Of a stretch of 64,000 nucleotides of DNA, positions 12,409-21,438 are shown piece after piece. How positions within the stretch are numbered: the stretch's first letter is position 1; every line of letters starts with the position of its first letter. The DNA lies in the NCBI RefSeq assembly GCF_000315795.1, contig NZ_ANHY01000002.1:224827-288826 (forward strand), in the 5' to 3' direction. The notes under the pieces are model-generated. The model saw nothing but the letters and a program-made list of their open reading frames with translations, was not told where the DNA came from and ran no database searches. Origin of the DNA: Caenispirillum salinarum AK4 (GTDB lineage: Bacteria; Pseudomonadota; Alphaproteobacteria; Rhodospirillales; Rhodospirillaceae). Made by a program: the position numbers and the translations under genes.

Positions 12409-13748
12409 GCACGACCGCCACGCCCGCGTCCCTCGGCTGGGGCGGCATCCTCCGGCTCGGCCTGGTGCAGACGGCGCTGGGGGCCATCGTGGTGCTGACG
12501 ACATCCACGCTCAACCGCGTGATGGTGGTGGAACTGGCCCTGCCGGCCATGCTGCCCGGCGCCCTGGTGGCGCTGCACTACGGGCTGCAATTCCTCCGCC
12601 CGCGCTGGGGGCATGGATCGGACGTGGGCGGACGGCGCACGCCCTGGATCATCGGCGGCATGGCGGTGCTGGGGCTGGGCGCCGTCACCGCCTCGGCCGC
12701 CGTCGCCTGGATGGGATCGAACAACGCCGCCGGCGTGGCGCTGGCCGTCGCGGGCTTCGTGCTGATCGGCATGGGCGTGGGCGCGGCCGGGACGTCGCTG
12801 CTGGCGCTGTTGGCGACGCGCGTCGACCCCGCCCGCCGCGCGCCCGCCGCGACGCTGGTGTGGATGATGATGATCCTGGGCTTCGCCGTGACGGCCGGCG
12901 CTGTCGGCGCGCACCTCGACCCCTACACGCCCGCGCGGCTGGTGGCGGTGACGGCGGTGGTCTCCGCCGTTGCGCTGCTGGTGACGCTGTCGGCCGTGTG
13001 GCGGATCGAGGGGCCGTCCGTGCGTCGGCCCGACGAGGCACGCAAGCCGGCCTTCGCGCAAGCCTTTCGCGCCGTCTGGGGCGAGGGGGAGACGCGGCGC
13101 TTCGCCGTGTTCGTCTTCGTGTCCATGCTGGCCTACAGCCTGCAAGACCTGATCCTGGAGCCCTTCGCCGGCACCGTCTTTGCCATGACGCCGGGGCAGA
13201 GCACCAGCCTCGCCGGCGTGCAGCATGGCGGGGTCTTCGTCGGCATGGTGCTGGTGGGTCTTGCCGGATGGCGGGGGCGCGGGCGGGCGGTCGGCTCGCT
13301 GAAGCTGTGGACGGTGGGCGGCTGCCTTGCCTCGGCGGGTGCGCTGGGGCTGCTGGCGTTCGGCGGGATCGCCGGGCCGCGCTGGCCGCTGGAGGCCACC
13401 GTCGCCGCGCTGGGGGTTTCCAACGGCGCTTTCGCCGTCGCCGCCATCGGCTCGATGATGGCGCTGGCCGGAGCCGGCGGACCGGGGTGCGAGGGGATGC
13501 GCATGGGTGTGTGGGGCGCCGCGCAGGCCGTGGCCTTCGGCCTGGGCGGGTTCCTGGGGACCGCCGCCGTCGACGCCGCCCGCGCCGTGCTGGTGGACCC
13601 CGCCGTCGCCTATGGCCTGGTGTTCTCCGCCGAGGCCCTGTTGTTCCTCGCCGCCGCCGCCCTGGCCGCGCGCCCCGCTTTGGGAGCCCGCGCCGTGCCA
13701 AAGCCGGCCGGTGGTCTTGCCATGCTGGACGCGGGAGGCGGCCGATGA
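12405..13748 (+). CDS. PucC/LhaA-family major facilitator (photosystem assembly)
   Basis: The 447-aa protein has about 12 membrane segments and the PucC/Bch2 N-terminal pattern: WGGILRLGLVQTALGAIVVL, TSTLNRVMVVEL, LHYGLQFLRPRWGHGSD and GGRRTPWI. The family member between bchG and bchP in purple bacteria (ORF428, or bch2) is thought to help assemble or deliver pigments to light-harvesting and reaction-centre complexes; the transported substrate is not established. It is joined to bchG by an ATGA overlap and to bchP by a second ATGA overlap at 13745. An in-frame ATG upstream (12372) lies inside bchG and is rejected. Confidence 0.9.
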   Translation: MSTTATPASLGWGGILRLGLVQTALGAIVVLTTSTLNRVMVVELALPAMLPGALVALHYGLQFLRPRWGHGSDVGGRRTPWIIGGMAVLGLGAVTASAAVAWMGSNNAAGVALAVAGFVLIGMGVGAAGTSLLALLATRVDPARRAPAATLVWMMMILGFAVTAGAVGAHLDPYTPARLVAVTAVVSAVALLVTLSAVWRIEGPSVRRPDEARKPAFAQAFRAVWGEGETRRFAVFVFVSMLAYSLQDLILEPFAGTVFAMTPGQSTSLAGVQHGGVFVGMVLVGLAGWRGRGRAVGSLKLWTVGGCLASAGALGLLAFGGIAGPRWPLEATVAALGVSNGAFAVAAIGSMMALAGAGGPGCEGMRMGVWGAAQAVAFGLGGFLGTAAVDAARAVLVDPAVAYGLVFSAEALLFLAAAALAARPALGARAVPKPAGGLAMLDAGGGR

Positions 13749-14938
13749 CGCTGAACAGCCCCGAAACCTTCGACGTGGTGGTGGTCGGCGGCGGCCCTGC
13801 CGGGGCCACGGCGGCGGCCGACCTGGCGCGCGCCGGACGCTCGGTCCTGCTGCTCGACCGCGCCGGGCGGCCCAAGCCCTGCGGCGGCGCCGTGCCGCCC
13901 CGGCTGTTGCGCGAGTTCGCGGTACCCGAAAGCGTGCTCTGCACCCGCGTGCGCGGCGCCCGGGTGATCGCGCCGTCGGGCCGGCAAGTCGACATGCCCA
14001 TCGCCGACGGCGGCTTCGTCGGCATGGTCAACCGCGAGACCTTCGACGAATGGCTGCGCGCCCGCGCCGCCACCCTCGGCGCCCGCCGCCGCACCGGGAC
14101 GCTCGCCGGCCTGGACCGCGACGCCGACGGCGCGGTGCGCATCACCCTGCGCGACAAGGCGGGGGAGGGTGCGTCCATACGTGCCCGTATGGTCATCGGC
14201 GCCGACGGGGCGCGGTCCGCCGTCGCACGGCTGGCGATGCCGGACGATCCGCCGCCGCCCAGCGTCATCGCCTATCACGAGATCATCCGCGCGCCCGAAC
14301 CCGGCGGGGCCTACGACCCGCTGCGCTGCGACGTGCTGTACCAGGGCAATGTGTCGCCGGACTTCTACGGCTGGGTCTTTCCCCACGGCGAGACGGCCAG
14401 CATCGGCATGGGCACCGCGCAAGACGGCTTCCCCTTGCGCGAAGCCACCGCCCTTTTGCGGAAGCGGGCCGGGCTGGCCGACGCTGAAACCCTGCGCACC
14501 GAAGGCGCCCCCATCCCGCTCAAGCCCCGCAGGCGCTGGGACAACGGCCGCGACGTGGTGCTGTGCGGCGATGCGGCGGGCACCGTCGCCCCGGCCTCGG
14601 GAGAAGGCATCTACTACGCCATGGCCTCGGGCCGCATGGCCGCCGAGGCCGTGGCCGTGGCGCTGGACACCGGTGACGCCCGCGCGCTGGCGACGGCGCG
14701 GAAACGGTTCCTGAAGGCGCACGGCCGCGTGTTCTGGATCCTCGGGCTGATGCAGCGGTTCTGGTACTCGTCGGATGCGCGGCGGGAGCGCTTCGTCAGC
14801 ATCTGCCGCGACCCCGACGTGCAGGCGCTGACCTGGCAATCCTACATGAACAAGGAACTCACCCGCCGCGACCCCGCCGCCCATATGCGCATTTTCTTCA
14901 AGGACCTGGCGCACCTGTTCGGTCTGGTGCGGCCGTGA
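13745..14938 (+). CDS. bchP: Geranylgeranyl reductase BchP
   Basis: BchP reduces the geranylgeranyl tail of bacteriochlorophyll (or its diphosphate) to phytyl in three NADPH-dependent steps. The 397-aa flavoprotein has an N-terminal FAD dinucleotide motif VVVGGGPAGATAAADLARAG (about 12-31), the family motif PKPCGGAVPPRLL, and a second FAD contact VVLCGDAAGTVAPASGEGIYYAM (about 273-295). It starts inside the stop of the PucC-like gene, and its own stop is overlapped by the GTG of a PsiE-like gene. Its length is usual for the family. Confidence 0.95.
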   Translation: MTLNSPETFDVVVVGGGPAGATAAADLARAGRSVLLLDRAGRPKPCGGAVPPRLLREFAVPESVLCTRVRGARVIAPSGRQVDMPIADGGFVGMVNRETFDEWLRARAATLGARRRTGTLAGLDRDADGAVRITLRDKAGEGASIRARMVIGADGARSAVARLAMPDDPPPPSVIAYHEIIRAPEPGGAYDPLRCDVLYQGNVSPDFYGWVFPHGETASIGMGTAQDGFPLREATALLRKRAGLADAETLRTEGAPIPLKPRRRWDNGRDVVLCGDAAGTVAPASGEGIYYAMASGRMAAEAVAVALDTGDARALATARKRFLKAHGRVFWILGLMQRFWYSSDARRERFVSICRDPDVQALTWQSYMNKELTRRDPAAHMRIFFKDLAHLFGLVRP

Positions 14939-15414
14939 CGGGCGGACGAACGCGCAAGGCCAGCCGCGGCTATTCCGCCTTCGAGCGCATCATCGCCTGG
15001 CTGCTGCTGATCGGCATGGGCGGCGTGATTCTGCTGGCGACGGGCAACTTTCTGCGGGCGGTGCTGGAAACGGCACTGGGTTGGGAGACGGGCTGGGACT
15101 ACCGCACCTTCCAGGCCCTGTTCGACGGCATCCTGGCTGCCGTCATCGCGCTGGAACTGGCGCACTCCGTCCAGCAGATGGCCGAGGGGCAGAAGGGGCT
15201 GGTGCAGGTGCGCACCGTCATCCTGATCGGCGTGCTGGCGGTGGTGCGCAAGCTGATCGTGCTGGAGATCGAGGACACCACGGGCACCTTCCTCATGGGC
15301 CTGGGCGTGGCGGTGCTGGCGCTGGGGGCGGTCTATGCGCTGATCCTGTGGGTGGAGGGGAAGGTCGCGCCCCAGCCGCCGCCGATCACGCCGGGGGAAC
15401 GGGAGGAGGAGTAG
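14935..15414 (+). CDS. PsiE-like small membrane protein
   Basis: The 159-aa protein has four predicted membrane segments (about 18-40, 58-78, 93-113 and 118-140). It resembles the phosphate-starvation-inducible PsiE family through FERIIAWLLLIGMGG, a charged LELAHSVQQ segment and the IGVLAVVRKLIVLEIED segment. It starts with GTG overlapping the bchP stop by 4 bases, so it is probably translated from the bchG-bchP message. The biochemical role of PsiE is unknown. Linkage to bchP suggests co-regulation with pigment synthesis, but function cannot be deduced. The C-terminal tail is Pro/Glu-rich. Confidence 0.65.
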   Translation: MTGGRTRKASRGYSAFERIIAWLLLIGMGGVILLATGNFLRAVLETALGWETGWDYRTFQALFDGILAAVIALELAHSVQQMAEGQKGLVQVRTVILIGVLAVVRKLIVLEIEDTTGTFLMGLGVAVLALGAVYALILWVEGKVAPQPPPITPGEREEE

Positions 15415-15485
15415 ACCGTTGCGGAGGGTGTAAACGGCTCTCATTATTGAGGAAAGCCCGATCCACCGCCGGAGACCCCCGCTCC

Positions 15486-16955
15486 ATGACCACCCCCTCC
15501 CGCCTGCTCGACACCATCCCCTGCGACGACCTGCACACCTGCGCCGGCCCCGACGAGGCCCTGGCCCGCATGGTCGACATCTACGAGACGGGCCTGGAAA
15601 TGCTGCGGGAGGACTTCGACGCCTTCGCAGCCGGCCGGCTGCAGGGGCCGGCGCGGCGGGTGGTCTACCCCTACCTCTGCGCCGAGATCGCGCCCGAGGA
15701 TCTGGCTGTGACCACCAGCATGGCCTTCGGCAAGGTCACCCAGGCGGGCCTCCATGGCACCACGGTGACCCAGCCGCGCCTGTTCGCCGACTACCTGATG
15801 GAGCAGATGCGCCTGCTGGCCGAGAACCACGGCGCCACCTTCCACGTCGGCCGCAGCCGGGTGCCCATCCCGCTGACCTTTGCGCTGGACAGGGCGACGG
15901 CCGAGGTCACGCCCGACCGCCGGGGCGCCCTGCGCCACGCCTTCGCCCTGCCCAACCTGGTGGATACCAACGACGACATCGCCGACGGCCGGCGCCCCGC
16001 CGCGACAGAGGCCATCACGCCGCTGTCCATGTTCCCGGCGGGGCGGACGGACTATTCGCTCCACCGCCTGCGGCACTACACGGCGACGGCGCCGGAGCAC
16101 TTCCAGCACTTCGTTTTGTTCACGAATTATCAACGTTATGTCGACGAATTCGTGACGTTCGGGCGTCAGGCCGTGGAGGCGGGCGAGTACGAAAAACTGG
16201 TCGAGCCCGGCGACCGAATCACCTGGAAGGGTGCGGAGCCCGACAAGGCGCCCATCGCCAAGCCGCCGCAGATGCCGGCCTATCACCTGGTGCGCGAGGG
16301 GCGGACGGGCATTACGCTGGTCAACATCGGCGTCGGCCCCTCCAACGCCAAGACGGTGACCGACCACCTGGCGGTGCTGCGCTCCCATGTCTGGCTGATG
16401 ATCGGCCACTGCGGGGGGCTGCGCGAGAGCCAGCGGTTGGGCGACTACGTGCTGGCCCATGCGTATCTTCGCGACGACCACGTGCTGGACCAGGTGCTGC
16501 CGACGGAAATCCCCCTGCCCACCATCGCCGAGGTGCAGGTCGCGCTCGCGCAAGGCGTGGAGGATGTGATGGGCCGCCGCGGCCGCGCGCTGAAGGAGCA
16601 CCTGCGCACGGGCACGGTGGTCACCACCGACGACCGCAACTGGGAGCTGCGCATGGATACGCTGGCCCAGCGCTTCAACCAGTCCCGCGCCATCGCCATC
16701 GACATGGAAAGCGCCACCATCGCCGCCAACGGCTACCGCTTCCGGGTGCCCTACGGGACGCTGCTGTGCGTCTCCGACCGCCCGCTGCACGGCGAGATCA
16801 AGCTGCCCGGCATGGCGGATGCCTTCTACGAGCGCAGCGTCAGCCAGCACCTGCGCATTGGCATCCGCGCCCTGGAGATGCTGCGCGACGAGGCGCGGGC
16901 GACGACACTGCACTCGCGCAAGCTGCGCAGCTTCGACGAGCCGGCGTTCCGGTAG
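15486..16955 (+). CDS. amn: AMP nucleosidase
   Basis: The enzyme hydrolyses AMP to adenine and ribose 5-phosphate and helps set adenylate levels. The 489-aa length matches the bacterial family. An N-terminal AMN-specific domain (about 1-200) is followed by a nucleoside-phosphorylase-like core with TLVNIGVGPSNAKTVTDHLAVL, GHCGGLRESQRLGDYVLAHAY, and the substrate-binding AIAIDMESATIAANGYRFRVPYG near the end. The chosen ATG 15486 follows the photosynthesis cluster by about 70 nt and is the first housekeeping gene. It ends with an intrinsic terminator at 16971. Confidence 0.93.
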   Translation: MTTPSRLLDTIPCDDLHTCAGPDEALARMVDIYETGLEMLREDFDAFAAGRLQGPARRVVYPYLCAEIAPEDLAVTTSMAFGKVTQAGLHGTTVTQPRLFADYLMEQMRLLAENHGATFHVGRSRVPIPLTFALDRATAEVTPDRRGALRHAFALPNLVDTNDDIADGRRPAATEAITPLSMFPAGRTDYSLHRLRHYTATAPEHFQHFVLFTNYQRYVDEFVTFGRQAVEAGEYEKLVEPGDRITWKGAEPDKAPIAKPPQMPAYHLVREGRTGITLVNIGVGPSNAKTVTDHLAVLRSHVWLMIGHCGGLRESQRLGDYVLAHAYLRDDHVLDQVLPTEIPLPTIAEVQVALAQGVEDVMGRRGRALKEHLRTGTVVTTDDRNWELRMDTLAQRFNQSRAIAIDMESATIAANGYRFRVPYGTLLCVSDRPLHGEIKLPGMADAFYERSVSQHLRIGIRALEMLRDEARATTLHSRKLRSFDEPAFR

Positions 16956-16970
16956 GGAAGGCACCACATA

Positions 16971-17027
16971 CGACACGGGCGCCGGCTGAAATGCAGCGGC
17001 GCCCGGTGCGTGTCGGTCATATTTTTT
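16971..17027 (+). terminator. Intrinsic terminator of amn
   Basis: Stem arms CGACACG-GGCGCCG (16971-16984) and CGGCGCC (16997-17003) plus CGTGTCG (17009-17015) pair, with a 5-nt bulge. A TTTTTT run follows at 17022-17027. It lies between convergent amn and the tRNA gene. Confidence 0.75.
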
Positions 17028-17036
17028 GAGAGGAGA

Positions 17037-17111
17037 TGGTGGGCGCGGTAGGGATTGAACCTACGACCCCACCCGTGTGAAGGGTGTGCTCTCCCGCTGA
17101 GCTACGCGCCC
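17037..17111 (-). tRNA. tRNA-Val (anticodon CAC)
   Basis: Read on the minus strand, the 75-nt gene folds as a standard cloverleaf. The acceptor stem GGGCGCG/CGCGCCC is followed by A and an encoded CCA (17039-17037). The D arm begins TAGCTCAGC, the anticodon stem CACCC/GGGTG holds the loop TTCACAC with CAC at the anticodon, and the T arm has GGTTCAATCC. It decodes the valine codon GUG, which suits a GC-rich genome. Confidence 0.96.
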
Positions 17112-17166
17112 ATCTCTCTCAGGTCCCGTCCGGTGAGGCCGTGGCCCCCGCCGTCGTGGGAGCCGC

Positions 17167-17196
17167 TATATAGGAAATCGCCGCGCCCCCTGTCAA
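17167..17196 (-). promoter_or_regulatory. Promoter of tRNA-Val
   Basis: On the minus strand TTGACA (17196-17191) and TATATA (17172-17167) are 18 bp apart, about 55 nt before the mature tRNA. The -35 hexamer overlaps the TGA stop codon of gph (17195-17193). This is one of the clearest consensus promoters in the window. Confidence 0.7.
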
Positions 17197-17927
17197 ACCT
17201 TTTTTTGCAGGTCCATGTCGGCGCCTGCGTCCACCAGGTCCAGCACCTGGTCGAAGTGGTCGATCAGGCGGTCGGCGCCCAGTGCTTCCACCGGGCCGCG
17301 GGGGTAGCCGTAGGTGACGCAGGCGCAAGGAACGCCCGCCGCGGCGGCCGCGCGCACGTCGTTGCGGCTGTCGCCGATGAACAGGGCGCCCCGCGCCGGA
17401 ACGCCCATTTCTGCCAGCACCGCCAGCACCGGGCCGGCCTGGGGCTTGCGCTCCGGCGTGGAGCCGCCGCCGACGACGGCGGTGAAGAACCGCGCCAGGT
17501 CCAGCTCCTCCAGAAGCTTGAGCGTCGCCCCATGCGGCTTGTTGGTGCAGACCGCAAGGGGATGGCCGCGCGCCTTCAACGTCTCCAGCGTGGCTACGAC
17601 GCCAGGGTAGGGTTGTGTCGCGCCCGCCGTTGCCGTCTCATAGATGGCGACGAAGCGCTCCGTCAGGCCGTCGAGGTCGTCTTCCGCCGCCGCCGCGCCG
17701 GTGTGCGCCCAGGCACGCTGGACCAGCACGCGGGCGCCGTCGCCGACCATGAAGGCCACGTCGTCCTCGGCCACCGCCGGCCGGTCGTGCTCGGCCAGCA
17801 GATGGTTCAGGGCGACGGTCAGGTCGGGGACGCTGTGCACCAGCGTGCCGTCAAGGTCGAAGATCAACGCAAGCGGCGCGCCGGATGCGGTGGGAGAGGA
17901 GATCGAAGGCATGTCCGTGTCCGTCAT
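17193..17927 (-). CDS. gph: Phosphoglycolate phosphatase (HAD family)
   Basis: The 244-aa protein is a haloacid-dehalogenase phosphatase that removes phosphate from 2-phosphoglycolate, formed by RuBisCO oxygenation or DNA end repair. Visible motifs are LIFDLDGTLVHS (motif I, with the nucleophile Asp), TNKPHG (motif II), KPQAGP (motif III Lys) and GDSRNDVRAAAAAG (motif IV). The start ATG at 17927 is the furthest plausible; ATG 17912 (five codons in) is an alternative. It is divergent from glmU, and tRNA-Val follows on the same strand. Confidence 0.87.
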   Translation of the reverse strand: MTDTDMPSISSPTASGAPLALIFDLDGTLVHSVPDLTVALNHLLAEHDRPAVAEDDVAFMVGDGARVLVQRAWAHTGAAAAEDDLDGLTERFVAIYETATAGATQPYPGVVATLETLKARGHPLAVCTNKPHGATLKLLEELDLARFFTAVVGGGSTPERKPQAGPVLAVLAEMGVPARGALFIGDSRNDVRAAAAAGVPCACVTYGYPRGPVEALGADRLIDHFDQVLDLVDAGADMDLQKKV

Positions 17928-18035
17928 GATGGTCCGCAACAACCTGCAACAATGTTTGTTTTGGTGCAGGTTCGCCCCCTGTGGCATCTTCCGCCAAACC
18001 CGCCTGCACACCCGTTCTAACGTGTTTTCGAGCAT

Positions 18036-19403
18036 ATGAGCAAAACCAAAACTGCCGCCGTCGTGCTTGCCGCTGGCATGGGCACGCGCATGAAGTCCGC
18101 CCTTCCCAAGGTCATGCACCCGCTGACCGGGCGGCCCATGGTGAACCATCTGCTCTCCACGGTGGAGGCCCTGGGGGTGGACGAGGCCGTCGTGGTCGTC
18201 GGTCCCGGCATGGAGGCGGTCGGCCGCACCGTCGCGCCACACCCGACGGTGGAGCAGGCCGACCGGCTGGGCACCGCCCACGCCGTGATGCAGGCGCGTG
18301 GGGCTCTGGAAGGCTTCGACGGCGACGTGCTGGTGCTGTACGGCGACACGCCGCTCATCACGCCCGAGACCCTGTCGAAGATGCTGGAGGCGCGCCGCGG
18401 CCCGGCGCGTCCGGCGGTCGTGGTGCTGGGGTTCCGCCCCGACGATCCCGGTTCCTACGGCCGGCTGATGATGGATGGCGATAGCCTGGAGTCCATTGTC
18501 GAGGCCAAGGACGCGACGGCCGAGCAGCTGGCCGTGAGCCTGTGCAACTCCGGCGTCATGTGCGTCGACGGCGCGCGCCTGTTCGACCTGCTGGACCGGG
18601 TCGGCAACGACAACGCCAAGGGCGAGTACTACCTGACCGACATCGTCGCACTCGCCCGTGCCGACGGCCTGGCCTGCGCGGTGGTGGAGGGCGCCGAGGA
18701 GGAACTGCTGGGCGTCAACAGCCGCGCCGAACTGGCCGTGGCCGAGGCGGTGGCGCAAGCCCGCCTGCGCACGGCGGCCATGGACAATGGCGCGACGCTC
18801 ATCGCGCCCGAAACGGTGTTCCTGTCCCACGACACGGTGATCGGCCGCGACGTGGTCATCCAGCCCCACGTCACATTCGGCCCCGGCGTGACCGTCGGCG
18901 ACCACGTCGAGATCAAGGGCTTCTGCCACTTCGAGCAGTGCACGATCGCGGACGGGGCCACCGTCGGCCCCTACGCCCGCCTGCGCCCCGGCGCGGACGT
19001 GGGCGAGGGCGCGCACATCGGGAATTTCGTCGAGATCAAGAAGGCCGTCGTCGAGCCGGGCGCCAAGGTCAACCACCTGACCTACATCGGCGATGCCCGG
19101 GTGGGGGCCAAGGCCAACATCGGCGCGGGCACCATCACCTGCAACTACGACGGCTTCATGAAGTACAACACCGACATCGGCGCCGGTGCCTTCATCGGGT
19201 CGAACTCGGCCCTGGTGGCGCCGGTGAAGATCGGCGACGGCGCCATCGTCGCCGCCGGCTCGGTGGTGACCCGGGACGTCGAGCCCGACGCCCTGGCCGT
19301 CGCGCGCGGCAGGCAGGAGGCGCGCCCCGGCTGGGCCGGGCGCTTCCGCCAGCGCATGGCGGCGCTGAAAGCCGGCAAATCCAACGACAAGAAGGGAGCC
19401 TGA
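18036..19403 (+). CDS. glmU: Bifunctional UDP-GlcNAc pyrophosphorylase / GlcN-1-P acetyltransferase
   Basis: GlmU makes UDP-N-acetylglucosamine for peptidoglycan and lipopolysaccharide. The N-terminal uridyltransferase has the signature LAAGMGTRMKS (about 11-21) and GDTPLI. The C-terminal left-handed beta-helix, from about 250, shows hexapeptide repeats and the acetyltransferase segment NYDGFMKYNTDIG near residue 370. The 455-aa length matches the family. glmS follows 4 nt after the stop, forming the common glmU-glmS pair. Confidence 0.97.
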   Translation: MSKTKTAAVVLAAGMGTRMKSALPKVMHPLTGRPMVNHLLSTVEALGVDEAVVVVGPGMEAVGRTVAPHPTVEQADRLGTAHAVMQARGALEGFDGDVLVLYGDTPLITPETLSKMLEARRGPARPAVVVLGFRPDDPGSYGRLMMDGDSLESIVEAKDATAEQLAVSLCNSGVMCVDGARLFDLLDRVGNDNAKGEYYLTDIVALARADGLACAVVEGAEEELLGVNSRAELAVAEAVAQARLRTAAMDNGATLIAPETVFLSHDTVIGRDVVIQPHVTFGPGVTVGDHVEIKGFCHFEQCTIADGATVGPYARLRPGADVGEGAHIGNFVEIKKAVVEPGAKVNHLTYIGDARVGAKANIGAGTITCNYDGFMKYNTDIGAGAFIGSNSALVAPVKIGDGAIVAAGSVVTRDVEPDALAVARGRQEARPGWAGRFRQRMAALKAGKSNDKKGA

Positions 19404-19407
19404 AGCC

Positions 19408-21237
19408 ATGTGCGGGATCGTCGGTATCATCGGCCGCCAGGAGGTGGCGCCGCTGCTGGTGGACGGGCTGAAGCGCCTGGAGTACCGCGGCTACGACTCG
19501 GCGGGCATCGCCACGCTGGTCAACGGCTCCATCGACCGCCGCCGCGCCGAAGGCAAGATCGTCAACCTGGCCGATCGCATCGCCCAGAAGCCCATCGCCG
19601 GCACGGTGGGCATCGGCCACACCCGCTGGGCGACCCACGGCCGCCCCAACGAGGCCAACGCCCACCCGCATGCCTCGGCCAAGGTGGCGGTGGTGCACAA
19701 CGGCATCATCGAGAACTTTCAGGAGCTGAAGGCCGAATTGCAGGAGCACGGCCACGGCTTCGAATCCGACACCGACACGGAAGTGGTCGTCCATCTTGTG
19801 CACTACCACCTCGACCAGGGCATGGAACCGGTGGAGGCCGTGCAGAAGGCCCTGAAGCGCCTGCACGGCGCGTTCGCCCTGGGCATCCTGATCGCCGGCC
19901 ATCATGACCTGCTCATCGGGGCCCGCATGGGCAGCCCGCTGGCGGTCGGCTTCGGCGACGGCGAGATGTACCTGGGCTCCGACGCCCTGGCGCTGGCGCC
20001 GCTGACCCAGCGGCTGGCCTACCTGGAGGAAGGCGACATGGCCGTCCTCACGCTTGACGGCGCCACTTTCTACGACGTCGGCGACAACAAGGTGGAGCGC
20101 CAGGTGCGCCAGACGGCGCTGTCCGGCGCGCTCATCGGCAAGGGCGAGCATCGCCATTTCATGGCGAAGGAGATTTTCGAGCAGCCGCAGGTCATCGGCG
20201 ACACCCTGAACGCCATGTACAACCCGGCGCGCGGCTCCATCACCCTGCCGGACCTGCCCTTCGACATGGCCGATGTGCCCAAGGTGACCATCGTCGCCTG
20301 CGGCACCAGCTATTACGCCGGGCTGGTGGGCAAGTACTGGATCGAGCGCACGGCGCGCGTGCCGGTGGAGATCGACGTCGCCAGCGAGTTCCGTTATCGC
20401 CGCCCCGTGTTGCAGGACGGCGGCGTGGCGCTGTTCATCAGCCAGTCGGGCGAGACGGCCGACACGCTGGCCGCACTGCGCCACTGCAAGGCCGAGGGAC
20501 AGCGGATCGTCTCCGTCGTCAACTCGCCGGAAAGCTCCATGGCGCGCGAGAGCGACGTGGTGCTGCAGACCAACGCCGGCCCGGAAATCGGCGTGGCCTC
20601 CACCAAGGCCTTCACGACGCAGCTGACGGTTCTGGCCTGTTTCGCCATCGCGCTCGGCCGCGCCAAGGACACCCTGACCCCGGCGCGCGAGAAGGCCCTG
20701 GCGGCGGCGCTGGCGGAGGTGCCGGGCCGGGCGGCGGAGGTTCTGGCTCATGACGAGGCCATCCGCGACATCGCCCAGTTCGTCGCCGAGGCCCGCGACG
20801 TGCTCTACCTGGGGCGCGGCACGTCCTACGCCATCGCCCTGGAAGGCGCCTTGAAACTTAAGGAAATCAGCTACATCCACGCCGAGGGTTATGCGGCGGG
20901 CGAGATGAAGCACGGCCCGATCGCGCTGATCGACGAGTCCGTGCCGGTCATCGTCATCGCCCCGCACGACGAGGACGACCTGTTCGAGAAGACGGCGTCC
21001 AACGTGCAGGAAACGGTGGCGCGCGGCGGGCAGGTGATCTTCTTCTCCGACGCCAAGGGTGTGCTGCGGATGCAGGACACGGCCCTGCACGCCATTGCCA
21101 TGCCCGAGGTCGACCCCTTCGTGGCGCCGATCCTCTATGCCATCCCGGTGCAGCTGCTGGCCTACCACACGGCGGTGCTGAAGGGCACCGACGTGGACCA
21201 GCCGCGCAACCTGGCCAAGAGCGTGACGGTGGAGTAG
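19408..21237 (+). CDS. glmS: Glutamine-fructose-6-phosphate aminotransferase (isomerizing)
   Basis: GlmS makes glucosamine 6-phosphate from fructose 6-phosphate and glutamine, the first step of the hexosamine pathway that feeds GlmU. The N-terminal glutamine amidotransferase starts with the catalytic Cys after Met (MCGIVGI) and has GHTRWATHG. Two SIS sugar-isomerase domains follow (about 285-430 and 460-590), with ACGTSYYAG and SQSGETADT. The C-terminus PRNLAKSVTVE is typical. The 609-aa length is standard. No glmS-ribozyme-like leader fits in the 4-nt gap from glmU. Confidence 0.97.
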   Translation: MCGIVGIIGRQEVAPLLVDGLKRLEYRGYDSAGIATLVNGSIDRRRAEGKIVNLADRIAQKPIAGTVGIGHTRWATHGRPNEANAHPHASAKVAVVHNGIIENFQELKAELQEHGHGFESDTDTEVVVHLVHYHLDQGMEPVEAVQKALKRLHGAFALGILIAGHHDLLIGARMGSPLAVGFGDGEMYLGSDALALAPLTQRLAYLEEGDMAVLTLDGATFYDVGDNKVERQVRQTALSGALIGKGEHRHFMAKEIFEQPQVIGDTLNAMYNPARGSITLPDLPFDMADVPKVTIVACGTSYYAGLVGKYWIERTARVPVEIDVASEFRYRRPVLQDGGVALFISQSGETADTLAALRHCKAEGQRIVSVVNSPESSMARESDVVLQTNAGPEIGVASTKAFTTQLTVLACFAIALGRAKDTLTPAREKALAAALAEVPGRAAEVLAHDEAIRDIAQFVAEARDVLYLGRGTSYAIALEGALKLKEISYIHAEGYAAGEMKHGPIALIDESVPVIVIAPHDEDDLFEKTASNVQETVARGGQVIFFSDAKGVLRMQDTALHAIAMPEVDPFVAPILYAIPVQLLAYHTAVLKGTDVDQPRNLAKSVTVE

Positions 21238-21249
21238 GGGCGGGGCGAA

Positions 21250-21274
21250 GCGGCCAGTCGCCGGGGCTGGCCGC
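21250..21274 (+). terminator. Possible hairpin terminator after glmS
   Basis: A perfect 8-bp inverted repeat GCGGCCAG/CTGGCCGC with a 9-nt loop lies 12 nt after the glmS stop. No T-run follows, so the terminator reading is weak. Confidence 0.35.
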
Positions 21275-21438
21275 GGGTCATGCTCCCCACGCCGTCTTCG
21301 GCGGCGGACGCCGGCAATGACAGCGGCGGTGGTGGCGACGCGTGACGGCTGTCGGCGGGGCGCCCCTCCGCCGCATCGCGCCTCGCCCGTGCCGCATTCC
21401 TCCTGTAGGGTCTTCCGCGAACCACCAAGAGGTCCGTC

